Assembly: GCA_025093555.1 (NCBI GenBank)
Contig: JAIWNF010000034.1
Span: 124,001-188,000 of the forward strand
Origin: Circinella umbellata
Taxonomy: Eukaryota; Mucoromycota; Mucoromycetes; Mucorales; Lichtheimiaceae
DNA: 64,000 nucleotides
Direction of reading: 5' to 3'
The notes beneath the pieces were generated by a model, which was not told where the DNA came from, searched no databases, and was given only the letters and a program-made list of their open reading frames with translations. The position numbers and the translations under genes are program-made. This document shows, in pieces, positions 47,366-59,593 of the stretch (position 1 is its first letter; the number at the start of each line of letters is the position of its first letter).

Positions 47366-49406
47366 TCTTGTTTGTATATGTATATAGTTATTTAATTGAG
47401 AATGAAATAATAGTGGACGTTAGAGATTAAGAAAACGCGATCATAAAACTAAAAATGTAACAATAAAAAATTGTTGGTGAACTCCACTTAAATAACGAAT
47501 TCGCACTAACATAATGATGCATCGCTTCCCATAGTGGAAAACTACTCAAGCCTTTCTCCACGACAAATGATAGTATTTCAATAGCAACCCATATATATAT
47601 TCATTATACCACATTAGATTGTAGCAAATATGTTGTTTATAACTAATCTCATATATATTTCGATTATTATATGATAAAAAAAAGAAAGGCAACGGGGGAT
47701 AATTTTTATTTTTGCCTCATCAATGATTTCCATTTATCAACAGGCCATCACAGATTTCGGTTAGTTTACATAAGCGATATATATGTTCTACAGATCATAA
47801 TCGCTTGCTTCAATTAGTGTATAGTAATAAATCAAATCAGATAACTTTATAATGATCATTTTTTTTATGATTAAGTTACTACTACGTCGTAATACTAAAT
47901 TACAGCAAATATAAATAAATGCTGGATCTTATAAACTGTCATCCTTATTATTTTTTCTCGTTCCATTTCTCTTTTAGTCAAAGTTCAGTGTCCCACTAAC
48001 ACACTATTATACGAAAATTTCTCTCAATAAGATATCTAACTTATTACCAAAGAGGATGTAGTGCTATGTATATGGGTCGGTATAATATCCTTAAAATGCA
48101 CTAAAAATCTATGAATTACTGAAATGTTTACAAAACCGGATACAAATAGCCGAAATAACAATATAATCAATGAGATAAGTGGTTGACTTTATAATCATAT
48201 TTCTCTGTTGAAACTTCTATACACATTAATTATTATATACTGTATTGACTACTAAATATATATATAACCAGAAAAAAAGTTTAAATTTAGAACCTCCTGT
48301 CACTCCATGACTTCACGTATATCTTTCTTTTTACTCTCTACACACTTAAGTAATAACACTGTGCCTAAAATTCCCTCCCTGCCCCCCCCCCAAAAAAAAA
48401 GTAATCAGGATATGCGAACTATTTTTCAGCAGTAATCTCAATCGTTTCTTCAAATAATTTTAGTAAGATCAACGCAAGTATGTAAATATAATAGACAAAT
48501 TATAAATAAAAAGACTTTGCTATTATAAGTTTAATCTTTTAGAAAACATGGCTTCTTGTTTCAATCTTAAGTGTAGCGTGATAAAAATGCAGATTATTAA
48601 TGAATCAGGCAATGGACAAACATAAAGTTTGAGTTCAATTTTAACGATATCGTAGATGTTACGTACTGTGAGAACGTTCATTTTGAGCACTCCTTATAAT
48701 CTACAGATCATAATATATGTGTGTGAGATGTTCAGCAAATGTGTTCCAATCAAGTAACTCTCTTATATTTTTTGTTCCTTTGGTTTTTAATACATGGTGT
48801 CCCAGTGAGTTCTTTTGAAAGGATTGTATGTATACCAATTGTTTAGGCGTGCTTCCTTACTACGTTTACAGCGCGGTCCCGTTGATTCCATGTATTCTAT
48901 TCTTGGGTATCAGTGAAATAAGCGGGAGGATGAAATTACCGGGGGCATGCCGAAAACAAAAACGAGTAAAACGTTTTGGCAGAATATTTATAAATTATCA
49001 TTGTCGCTTGTGATTAATAAAGTTATTGATAATCATGGGAGTTGTTTCACATTATATTATATTATTAAAAGTAGTTCCTCACATTTCTAGTAATGTAATC
49101 AGTGTGAATCACCTTATAATATAGAACTATTATAGGAACATTGAGAATGATTAAATAACAACAGTTTCCAAGGGAACGCATGATATGTGACTGGAATCAT
49201 ACTTATAAGGAGGCTACTATTGTGTACAAGGCACGACAGTATATATAGATAGAGATATGGTTGCAATATATGTATTGTAATGAAGATAGAAATGTAAGAT
49301 AGTTTACTAATAGACTTTTCAGACTGTACATATTAGATAATTTATTTTTTTGAGAGCCCCAGCATCACATTTTTTTATAATCTACTATGTAACAGCTACC
49401 TTTTAT
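47366..49406. other. 2-kb intergenic stretch between PLK and the F-box gene
   Basis: Includes the PLK promoter and the 3' flank of the F-box gene. A GC-richer island at about 48840-48975 has an open frame on the plus strand (from ATG 48828) without any recognised motif. A run of C followed by A (48383-48401) is the only notable simple repeat. Confidence 0.4.
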
Positions 49407-51755
49407 TTAATCAAAGGCATCAAAATCAAAAGTGAGTATATCATTGTCACTCTCATACTCACTTATATTTAAATATTTGAATTTTCTACTTGTATTATTT
49501 ACAAATGTTATAATCTCTTCAGAGTCAACATGACAACGCTTTATGGTCAAACTATCCAACTTCTTTGCATTATTGATCAATTCTTTGATATCATTTTCCG
49601 TTAGCCCATGTATATTACCCAAATAAAGTGCTTCGAGCTCCTTCATAGTACTAATTATATTTAAAAGCGTTTCATTATCCACTGAACCTTTCATTTCTGC
49701 TAACCTGAGCTCAGTTATTTGCACATTTTGGTTATTTAACTTGATGAAAAAGTTCTTGAGGCCTTGAGGCGTGATTCCGGTATAACCCTTAAAGCTCAAC
49801 CCTTTGATCGTCCTGATATTAGCAAGAGCATTAAGTACATCATCCGAGATAAAATAGCAACATTCAAACATAAAATGTGTTAGCTTTTTTGTTGTATTCG
49901 GTCCAGGCAACGATCTTGCGGCATATTCGTTGAATAATCGCACCAAACATTGTGTAGCAATAGCATTCTCCTGGTCATTATCAGTAATAAAAATCTTCGC
50001 GAGTCCAAGCGTTTCAAACAGTTGTTGTGAGTTGATCAGCATATCCACAACTGCAGGTAAATCAGATGTTCCAGTTAAGTTAAAATACTTGAGCGATGGT
50101 TTGATCATTCGACAAAAGAGTCGTTCATATACACCATCAATATCTGGCCAGAACATTATTTTTTTCAAGCGATCCAAATTCAGTATAACACTTCCTGCTT
50201 CTATTAGATAATCTGAACGAAAATTATCATGCAGTTCGCCATCCATAATTTCATGCTCTGCCATCCTCATGTTGGCATGGATTATTTCCAATGTTTTTTG
50301 ATTTTTTTGCAAAATTCGCAAAAATTCCTCGCCAGGTACACCTAGCCCACCGGTAACGGAGTAGAATGCACGTAATCTTCCTTGCTTCTGTTTGGTATAC
50401 ATATTATTCATGCTTATAATTGGAATTATTGGCTCACTGTTGTTGTAGTCTTGATTCAATACTTTATGTGATTTTGGTAACTCATAGCCATTATTATACC
50501 CGAGCATTTCGACATTAGGAAAGTAGTCGTTTACAATGTCGAGTGCAGCCGATGGTGCATATTCAAGTCTTAATCGTTTTACATATGGGCACCATTGCGT
50601 TAACGTTTTGAGAGCGTCAGCTGATGTTAGTTCTGTATCCAATGTAAGATCTATCAAAGAACAATGTGGCTCTTGTATACTTTCGAGGTCACCAAGTATG
50701 TCTGCAAGAGGGTCTGGTGTGTCCAGTGCAAGTGTTTCGAGATATGGAAGATGAAACAATATATCAGTAATTGTTATTGGAGACCCACCTCTGGAAAATA
50801 GAAGATCGATCTTGGTTAAAGTGTAGCGCGTTTTCCAAAAACCGGTCATTAACGATATTACTGAGTTTCCAGAGAAAATGAGATCAATTCTATGATCTGT
50901 AATAATAAGAGTACCAAGAGTAAAATAAGTATTAGTTAATTTATGTATTCCATCGCTGTTCTAATCCCCTCTATACTATCGAATTTGCATCTTAAATAAA
51001 AAAAAATACTTGCTTGTCAATTGAAGGGACCTGAGATTTCTAAACTGTCCGTTTTCCAAATGTTCAAGATATTTCAACCATACCTTCTCCTCTGTTGTTG
51101 TAATGATAAGGTGGCGGATATGTTGCGCGATCTTTGGTAACACTCGTGAAACAGCAACGTCTCCATAATAACCATGCTTATTATATATATATTTCCACGC
51201 CTTTTGACAATTTTCTAAACGTCGAGACCATGTTGTCGAAACATCGAATAATTCTGCCCTTTCTTCTTCTAATAATAAGCTTATGATTTCATCCTTTACT
51301 TCTAATGGAAGAGCGCTCACTAAGTCAAAGCGTTTATTATTTTTTTCATCCGCTATCTTTTTGGCTTGCAGCAATTGTCCATAAGCTGGATCATTCGTTG
51401 GTACTTTTTCTAAACCTTCTTGATACACTAATAAAGCTCTTATTTGTTTTCCTTGAATAGTCAATAATTTACCAAAGCACAGGTAACCTTGAGGAAGAGT
51501 CGGTCCATATTTAATTATGGTTTCAGCATCTTTTGCAGCAGCTCCAAACTTACTTTTCATACTGAGCGCTTGAGCACGATGTACAAGTATCGACAAAAGC
51601 ACTAATTGTTCTATTTGTGTAATGGTGCTTGTTGCATGCCGAATGATTTCGTCATTATCGCCATGGTCGTATGCATCCTTAACTTTTTCAAAAGAAGATG
51701 ATGGTATAGCTGTATTGATTGTAGTTGTTGTGATAACTGGTGATGGAGTACTCAT
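49407..51755 (-). CDS. TPR / F-box / LRR protein (Pof3/Dia2-like)
   Basis: Two exons encode about 730 residues. The first part is a helical TPR-like region (EKVKDAYDHGDNDEIIRHAT, HRAQALSMKSKFGAAAKDAE, QGYLCFGKLLTIQGKQIRAL), then an F-box motif (LVSALPLEVKDEIISLLLEE, then LFDVSTTWSRRLENC). A long leucine-rich repeat region follows in exon 2 (LIDLTLDTELTSADALKTLT, LTHFMFECCYFISDDVLNAL, ELEALYLGNIHGLTENDIKE). This order matches fission yeast Pof3 and budding yeast Dia2, which are SCF substrate adapters. The exon join must use an acceptor at CATAG|AATTG (not the nearer TTACAG) to keep the frame: SLQLTSKIDLIFSG. Mucoralean genomes tend to carry many such proteins, so orthology to Pof3/Dia2 itself is not certain. 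Confidence 0.88.
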
Positions 51756-53364
51756 GTTCAATTGCGAGAAGTAATTTAAAAAAGGAAAGAAAAGTATATT
51801 TTATTTTTACTGTTCACAAGTCTATTTATGTTACGCAACACTAACTACCATATGAATCTTTTTACTCAACAAGAGGCGCGTCAGCCTTGCTTTTAAAAAA
51901 AATCAAGGAGCGGAAGTGTCATACAAACAACTTTCATGTATAACCTTATTTAAATGTAGCATAAGCTATTAAAATGTTTATGTATAATCACTGATATTGT
52001 ACAGATAGAAGTGTCTGATGGTTACTAAATTTATCAGTGTAACTAAATTCGACGCAATAATCAGATAAAACTGGAGAATAATTCCATACGTAGTAATGAA
52101 TCATACTTTAAACAGATTCACTGTCTATTACAAACGACACAAGAGTAGCATTTAATTTTCTGCTTTTATCATACGTTTTCAGGCACAAGATTTTTTGTTC
52201 CTTTCTACCAATTCCAATTATACTGTCATCATTGTTCTTTTTCTATAATTCATTATCTTTTTTGGTCTCCTTTTTTTATGAATTCAAATTGAATGCACAT
52301 CTTATATGGTCTATATAATTATGTAGTTGTATCTACTACAAAGCAATACGTATAACTACTGTATTGTAGAGTATGATTAAATATTTTTGATGTACGTCGT
52401 CCATTTACGTAACCTTATTATTATTTGCCGCAGCACCGATTATAGTGTATCTTGCTTACAGGTTTCTTCCTAATGATTGGCGGTGTGTTTTTCGTGATTG
52501 GCAGGAGGTGGAAAATTACAATGGTGGTGTAATTTAAGATGTTGGCAGAATTATGAAGTTCATAATGGCGGTTGGGAACTGTAATTTTGTTCCCTTAAAA
52601 ATAAATTTTCTTGAGCTTTCTGATTTATTGAACATTTTGTCTATATCGATATAGTGAGGCACAAACGAAAGAGAGTGCCTGATCCATCCTTAACAGTCAT
52701 CAGCGGTGACTTGGTTAGTGTATACAGATGACGTTCCAATATGATGTATATGCAAGAAGTTTTAACGTAAAGTATATACAAATGTTACACCTGGTAGGAC
52801 AAAAAAATTATAACCAAGAAATACTCATAAGGTTATAGCGGAAGGTGATTCTACTGTATTCTACGTTGGAACTCCTTATATAATCCTTATTCCATTCCAC
52901 CTTCGCTTGCAAAGAGCAGGATGAAATCACCTTCTGTTCTATATAAACAAGATTTTCTAAGTCCATGGGTATTTCCAACAAGATCGTTGTGGTACCTGTA
53001 AATAATAATAAAGAAATTTTGTACTTTGTATGGAACAATGTATAGATGCTGCTAATAATGATGTGATGTATTGTGGTTGGTATATACATATTATTGTGAT
53101 TTGAGAACAACACCAAATGGTTGCCTTGACAAACATTATTACGTGTTGATTATAATTATAAGAAAGAGAATGAGGGAAACGGCAGTACAGGGAGAATATG
53201 GTGTGCATAATAGTAGTACATGGGTGTATATAGTAAAAATGAGCAAGGCCATAGATCAAAGAGGTAATATTACAATGTAATTAATAATAAGAATAGAATG
53301 GGTATTGATCAAGAATTGACGTGATCGCTGTAATAATAATCCGTATAAAGATGACATCACCACT
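51756..53364. other. 1.6-kb intergenic stretch after the F-box gene, with a possible exon
   Basis: No supported conserved gene. Two copies of GTGATTGGC (ATTGG = inverted CCAAT) lie near 52472 and 52494. On the minus strand an open frame at 52808-52990, preceded by a TTTACAG acceptor and containing EIPMDLENLVYIEQ and SLQAKVEWNKDYIR, could be a lone exon, but I recognise no family and see no partners. Confidence 0.35.
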
Positions 53365-56115
53365 CTACTCTTCATCGTACAAAACATTGAATGCAGCAGG
53401 TGTCGGTCGAACATATTTGCGGTGCTCTACCCAAACACAATCGTTTTCATTTTCATGTTCTGATTTTAATAATGACGCTAACATTCGATGCTAAAGAAAC
53501 AGTGTATTAGTTAAACAACTGCACTATCAATGAAAAACAAAAGCTAACACATACATATACATATACATACTTTATGTTGTATTATAAGAACATCATCTCT
53601 TTATCCCAGATGAAATAAGAAATCATATTTAGAATATTTAACGAAACTGAGTAAAATCGCATAACGATGTCCTGCGCCTCGTCAACTTAAATTAAAGAAT
53701 AAAAGAGAGTATCATGGCTAAGCCCAATATACTTTAGAACAGTAGCTATAGTAACCTTCTCAATATTAATGACTAATATCAAGTACCCGACTTTATTATC
53801 AATCACCCACATAATTCTATTAACTAAGCCCCATAACTCATGGAATAGAAATCATATAAATACGGGTTGTAAATATTATTTTAAAGAAATAACTTTATTC
53901 TAGTTTCTAAATTATTATTAAAGATATATAACAAAGTCTCAAAGGATTTATACCTTGTCTGTTTTTATTTCCTACTCTTATTAAAATAACCAAATATCAC
54001 ACTTTAAACGACGACATGACCTCCATGGATGTTGCAACATGGGTATGGGTATTATGCGTAGTAGGCAAAATCAACTGTGGGAACTCTTGATACACATATA
54101 CGCCGTTTTCCATATCCATCTTCATTTCATACAATGTAATTTCCGTCCCTGCGAAAAAAAATGATTCAGTACATGATACATACTGTTCTCCATGCTGTCA
54201 TACCTGTCACAACGACACCAAATGTCACGCCTTCATACAACTTTTTTGCCAATTTCAACCGCAAATTCAACTGTCGTTTCATTATTTCGATCACCCGAAT
54301 TTTGGCTTCCTCCTTGGTATCAAAATCAACGTCAGACTTCTTAACTTCCCCGCATCCGATCTCCATAACTCCATCCTTGCCTTGAATATTGAATATAATG
54401 TCAGGCCGTAGCTTGTGCGGGTCCACATTATCATGTTGTTTATAGATCCACGATGTGACATCCCAATTCAATTGTATAGGATCATGAGCGGAAAAATGGG
54501 TCCTAGGAATAATGATATTGACATCGCGATCAAATGAATTTCGGAATGATAAGACTTGATCGGTTGGTTTCCATGGAAAGTGTATATGCTGGTAAGGGTG
54601 TTGTTCAATATGATTTCTTTCAAGTTGGTGCTGGAGTTGGGAGGCAAGTAAAGCTCCTTCCGCTGTATAGATCGCTCCAAACATCGAATGTTGGCATATA
54701 TGGAATTTGGCAGATCATACTGAGCAAGAACAGGGTTGTTGGTATTGGCGATTGTTGATGATTTGAAGATTGCTGATGTTTCTAAGCGGTTGTTCAGGTT
54801 GTACGGGGAGAGGTTCTTATCGAATGCCAATTTATGAGCTTCTTCGAACAACGCTGCAAGGACGGCGTTGGGGATTGGTTACACCATGGGAAATTTTTGG
54901 CACATTTGGCACATCCAAAGTTTCCAAATAAAGGTTTATTGGCACATTTGGCACATTTGGCACAAAAGTTTTGATAAAAAAGGAAAAGGGGTCTAAAATT
55001 TATCATTTATTGTAAGGGCGGAAGGTCAAATTGGTAAAGTTGAAAGGGAATAGTGAGGGTGTCGAGTCTACTTTGCGCTGAGAAAGAATTCTATTTCCCA
55101 AATGTGCCAAAGGTGCCAAAGGTTTCCCATGGTGTAGATGGTGATTGTGGTATGTCCTTTTTCTTCAATTCACAAGTGTTGAATTCCCAAATATAGCCAG
55201 CAGGAGTACTTTTCAAGTCAGAGGGTGTAAATGACGATGTGTTGAACAACTGGCTACTAGGCTCTTCCTATATATATAAGAAAACTGATATTAGATGATT
55301 TCCTAGTGTTGATTCCTATCATCATTGAACAATCCGTCATCGCTACATACTTACGAAATCATCACTATCTATAAGGGTACCAGAATCAGTGAAGTCTATA
55401 TGCATCGCTTTTGCTCGTTGTCGTTTTGGTAATGGTTGGGGTACTTCGGTATCAATGTCACGTTTGCGAGGTAGTAATTGTTCTTGAGTCTAATTCCAAA
55501 GCAATGATGAGTCCGGGTGTCCTTTCCCAGTACATGTGCAAGGAACGAATGACTTTCATATTACTACTTACATGTTCTTGATGACTGCTTCCAATGTTCA
55601 AGGTCTATTCTTTATTAATGATGTTAAATAATATCTGACACACAGACTATTCTTTTTTTTTACCACCAACATCTTTGCTGCACTTACCACACCTCTAACA
55701 TTCATCGCTCCAATGGTTGTATTATTCGTTGTCGCAGTGCCACCATCCCGACCGATGTTCGTACTATTATTGCTGTTGTTGCTCCTACTATCGTCACTGG
55801 CAAGGTTTTGTAATTCTTCGTCCTTATTTGAAAAAACAACACACAGAAGAAGTTAGACAGCGAGTCCTTTGATATTGCTCGCATCGTGTCAAAGAATCAA
55901 ACCCACACTTACTGAAAAGTTTGTTTTCATGCCACCCAACTTGGATTTCTGTCCTCTGAGCATTCTTTCATATGCGCCTTCAAATTATTAACATAATCAC
56001 GGAATATACTTTTCAATGCTGACAGCTTTGTTTTATCGTATGTGGAATGAGTTTGGGCCAAGTAAGAGGCAAAACTAAGTTCTTCATTTTCTTGAAAAAA
56101 TCTGGATCGATTCAT
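53365..56115 (-). pseudogene. Multi-exon hypothetical protein with a PD...ExK nuclease-like signature; probably frameshifted
   Basis: From an ATG at 56115 (MNRSRFFQENEELSFASYLA) at least six exons follow, with GTAAGT-type donors. An acidic/Asn-rich segment leads to a basic cluster, LLPRKRDIDTE...LPKRQRAKAM, which looks like a bipartite nuclear signal. Near the C-terminus is LRPDIIFNIQGKDGVMEIGC then GEVKK. The Pro-Asp followed 17 residues later by Glu-x-Lys fits PD-(D/E)xK nucleases. It ends HENENDCVWVEHRKYVRPTP... at 53365. Near 54690 the frame changes between SIYANIR and MFGAIYTAEGALLASQ with no usable intron. A second ambiguous join lies near 55985. So it is likely a pseudogene or contains assembly errors. 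An inverted-repeat element sits in one intron. I do not recognise the family by name. Confidence 0.55.
54880..55136. mobile_element. 257-bp MITE-like element with TA ends and ~36-bp inverted repeats
   Basis: The left end reads TACACCATGGGAAATTTTTG and the complement of the right end reads TACACCATGGGAAACCTTTG. About 33 of the first 36 positions match. Both ends are TA, so a TA target duplication followed by CACCATGGGAAA is possible, as for Tc1/mariner-type non-autonomous elements. The inner part of each arm holds tandem copies of TTGGCACA. No transposase is encoded. The element lies within an intron of the surrounding hypothetical gene, which can splice in phase around it (donor GTGAATTG, acceptor CTTGCAG). 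Confidence 0.8.
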
Positions 56116-56506
56116 TGTAGAAAAGAACAAGGTTGTAGGAGAGCGTGTGCTGCGTATGTATATATATGTGTCTGTGTGTGTGTGTGTGTATTGCCACAAG
56201 TGTGTAAAGTTTAAAGTTTTTTTTTCCGTTGTAGCGTTATTTTTTGATACCAATGGTAGGTGGTGGTAGTTGGGAGTGTAAATGGGCCCGGATAACATGT
56301 CTGAGGCAAAAAAAAATTAATTGTTCTCAATTAGGAAATGACCCTAGTAGCGAGATTATTCTATTGTAAAATGATTAATTGTATTTTATATATGGGTTGA
56401 AATTTATAGCTATTAAAAAAATAAAATGATAATAATAACTAGCTATTTGCCATACTTACTGTAAATATAATATTTGACCAAATTATATTGTTGAAGTAAA
56501 TAAATA

Positions 56507-57172
56507 TTATTGTTCGACATCCATTTTGCCACAGAGAGTCTTGTATTTTACTTTTTTGTTCCCTTTACACTCAAAGGTGTCACAAATGGTACATGTATTT
56601 TGAATGTCTTTAAGGAGATTATTATTGCTGCTTCTGCTGCTGCTGCTATCTGTAAATGTTTGTAGTGCTATAATAGAATTTGGATCTGTTAATACTAAAT
56701 TCTATCGCAGCTACAGTTAACACTTTCGAAGACGTAATTATCACTTCAAATAGACTCGATTCCATAGCACTGGATTCAATGGCAGTAGTTCGATTAATGG
56801 TAGATTCATTATTAATGGTCCGGTTGTTAACAATGTTCTTGGTAGCAGTAACATAAGTAGAATTTTCATCTACACACACGTAATCATGAAATCTCCATTA
56901 TATTTTCTCCTGGCATTAGGATTTCTTCCTTTTGTTTTCTCTTTCACGTCTTTTTATTATTGGAGTTATATTCCATTGTGACACTATTGAACCAATCCAT
57001 GACACCAATAACTTTTTTTTAATATTGACGCTAATAAAGTAATAATGTATGAACTTTTTTCTCTCTTATGCTTTATGCTTACCTGTTTAAATCTCAGCAA
57101 CATGTCATAGTCAAAGGTGATTGGGTAAATCCAAACGTCATAATCTTTTTTTATTGGCTTTCGCTGCCTCAT
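56507..57172 (-). CDS. Unrecognised gene ending in a CxICDxxECxG motif
   Basis: An ATG at 57172 opens MRQRKPIKKDYDVWIYPITF and runs to a GTAAGC donor after LLRFKQ. Further exons on the same strand follow: ENSTYVTATKNIVNNRTINN onward, then (after a 47-nt intron, GTATTAAC to TTTACAG) a Ser/Asn-rich stretch, and finally NTCTICDTFECKGNKKVKYK to a stop at 56507. The join between the first and second exons is not resolved; one small exon may be missing. The C-terminal motif C-x-I-C-D-x2-E-C-x-G recurs at the left end of the window (356-390), suggesting a shared, lineage-specific family. A metal-binding knuckle is possible. No function can be named. Confidence 0.5.
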
Positions 57173-59593
57173 TCACTTTAGCCGTGCCTGTGCGCTAATT
57201 TCAAACGTGCCGTTTCGTTTTCTGTCGTTACCAATGAAATACTTTCTTTATTTTGTAATAAGTTGTTGGCAGACAATTTATGTAGTTTTTTTTTAAATTT
57301 CATAATTGAATCTGCTTTTTTATTTTAAAGGGATAGTATAAGAAAATTGATTTAACCTTTTTATTTTGATTTAGGGTTTCAATTTTGAAGTAGTCTGGTA
57401 GTGAGAAGAAGAAAAAAAAAAGAGACTAGTGGCGGAAGAAATAAAAAAGTGAGGTGGACAATTATAGCAGTAAAAACTTTGATCATGCGACAAGGAGTTT
57501 CTTATTGGATCGCCAAATAAGCCCAATTGTTCTGGATCATCAATGCGACAGCTGGCAAGAAAGTTCTAGCACTATGTAATTATTACGTATACAAAATGTT
57601 CAGTGGCTGGTATTAAACTATGCTTGTTAACGTTTACCAAATATGTTATTTGTGTTAATACAAATAATTTCTGAATGAAATAACACTATCATACTACATA
57701 TATGTAATAATATGAATAATATTTTAACGATGTACTCAAATTTTATGGGTGTAATACGAGCCATTCTTATGTCATTAATTTCACGAGTTCTATGCTCTGG
57801 TTTTTTTTGTTCATAAAGAAACGATTTATTTAGATAGTCATGGCATCCGTAAATGGGATATATGGCGTAGCATAATATGCCTAGTCAGCGAAGGTAAATC
57901 CAAAACATTTGCCCATATTCCTGATACAGTAGACCATCTAAAAAAGAAGGACGCGGAAGCTTTATTTTAGAGAAGAAATGCTAGTGGTATTATTCTTGTA
58001 ATTGTACTGAAAAGCGTGGCGATAATCTACGCAAAAATGATCCAGAACAACAATAATTTTTTAACGTGAATCAATCTACGTACTACCTGTAAATTCAACT
58101 CTTTTACGTATCACATTCTACCTCTCAAAATAACTCTTCATAAAACTCTTTCTAATTAACTTCATTTTATATTATATCCATTATCTTCGTTAAAAAAAGC
58201 ACCCCTCTTCTCTATCTATACCTTTGACTCTCGCCCTATCTTTCTAATCTCAAGAACATTTTTTTCACTCATCCACTGAACATTATAATGCACAAAAGCA
58301 GTCTAAAAATGCAGTAATTTTGATCAAGACAAACATTCCAAGTATAGAACATATTTAAATTGAAACCTTTTGAATGCAAAGTGGTGACAAAAGCTTATTT
58401 ATTTATTTGGAGGGAGATATATTTGAATAGCAGCGTTATATGTCCGACAGACAGACGGACTAAGCCCAAGGTATCGATCCAATTGTGTTCTTGCTCATGG
58501 CATACGTACTATCAATGCAGTAGACTGCTTCGATGACGACTTGAATGTGTAACATACTGGCCGACCTGACGTAAAATGTAACAATTGCAATAGCTGAACT
58601 TACCTGTCACGCCGACATGTCATCTATTGCCTCAATGCTCATACAGTATACGACTTAAAGCTTCTTATATAGTCCTCGATCCAATATCATTTGAGTTGTA
58701 CGCATTACCAAAATAAAAATAAAAACCGACCTCGCAGCCCCAATAAAAGTCACTGTTGGATCAATTTATGAAACCATTTAACTCAACTCATGTTTGATAT
58801 CGACGTACTTTGCCATGAAAATGGTATATTTGAACCGGACATAATTATTAACAAAACAACATCCAATTATTTTGTACTTTGGTCAGAACATAACCTATAT
58901 TCTCAGCCTACCGATATAATAACTCCACCACCATTATCTCTGTACGGTATCCACTTAAAATTGAAATTCGAAGATACTACAATCATTGTTGGCGTTATAT
59001 CTATGTATATAATGATATGAAAGATGGAAATGAAGCATTTAAACTGGTCGAAAAGGTCACTGTAAACCAGGTGTTCATGATTAACATGCTTTTTTTTCAT
59101 TTTTTTCCTTTTTCTTATATGTATCTTCTTATTATCCTCTGATATTTTTTTTCTCCTAATCTTCTTTTTTCCTTTTTATTTTCTTTATACATTATATATA
59201 TATATTTTCTTTTCTATTTCCTTGAAATTTTTCAATAAAACAATAAAACTAGGTCACACTTTGACCATTATTATATGTTACATATGGGACTTGATACCCT
59301 TAACCATGGATGTAATATTGACCGACAGGATTTAAAATATTTTTAATTTTGGACAAATAACGGTTTGAGACAGAATGCACCATATTCGCAACGAAAAAAA
59401 ATTGGTTTTATGTTCACCACGGGGCTATATCGCTTGAGGCTGGTAATATATGTAAAATGATAATCAACTTTAAGAGAAGTATATACAGAATAGAAAATGC
59501 GTAATATGACATATGTGCAAATATATCAGGAAAAATTACATCATGTTATGATCAGGTCTCTTATGATTAGGTCGATCCAAAAGAATCATAAAA
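57173..59593. other. 2.4-kb degenerate region with scattered coding-like remnants
   Basis: No intact gene. On the minus strand 57460-57590 encodes RIDDPEQLGLFGDPIRNSL in an open frame. A minus-strand frame at about 57844-57966 contains RWSTVSGIWANVLDLPSL, which resembles the end of LINE-type reverse transcriptases (H-x-L-x-C-P...IW). On the plus strand at 58480-58670 a frame broken by three stops includes VKCNNCNS and LSRRHVIYCLNAH, a C-x2-C...H-x3-C-x3-H layout also seen there. A further plus frame at 58790-59070 appears frameshifted. Together they suggest old retroelement or gene debris. Confidence 0.35.

Noticed and set aside
48828..49013. GC-richer open frame in the PLK-F-box gap
   Set aside because: Short, with no family motif and no partner exons; may be chance in GC-richer DNA.
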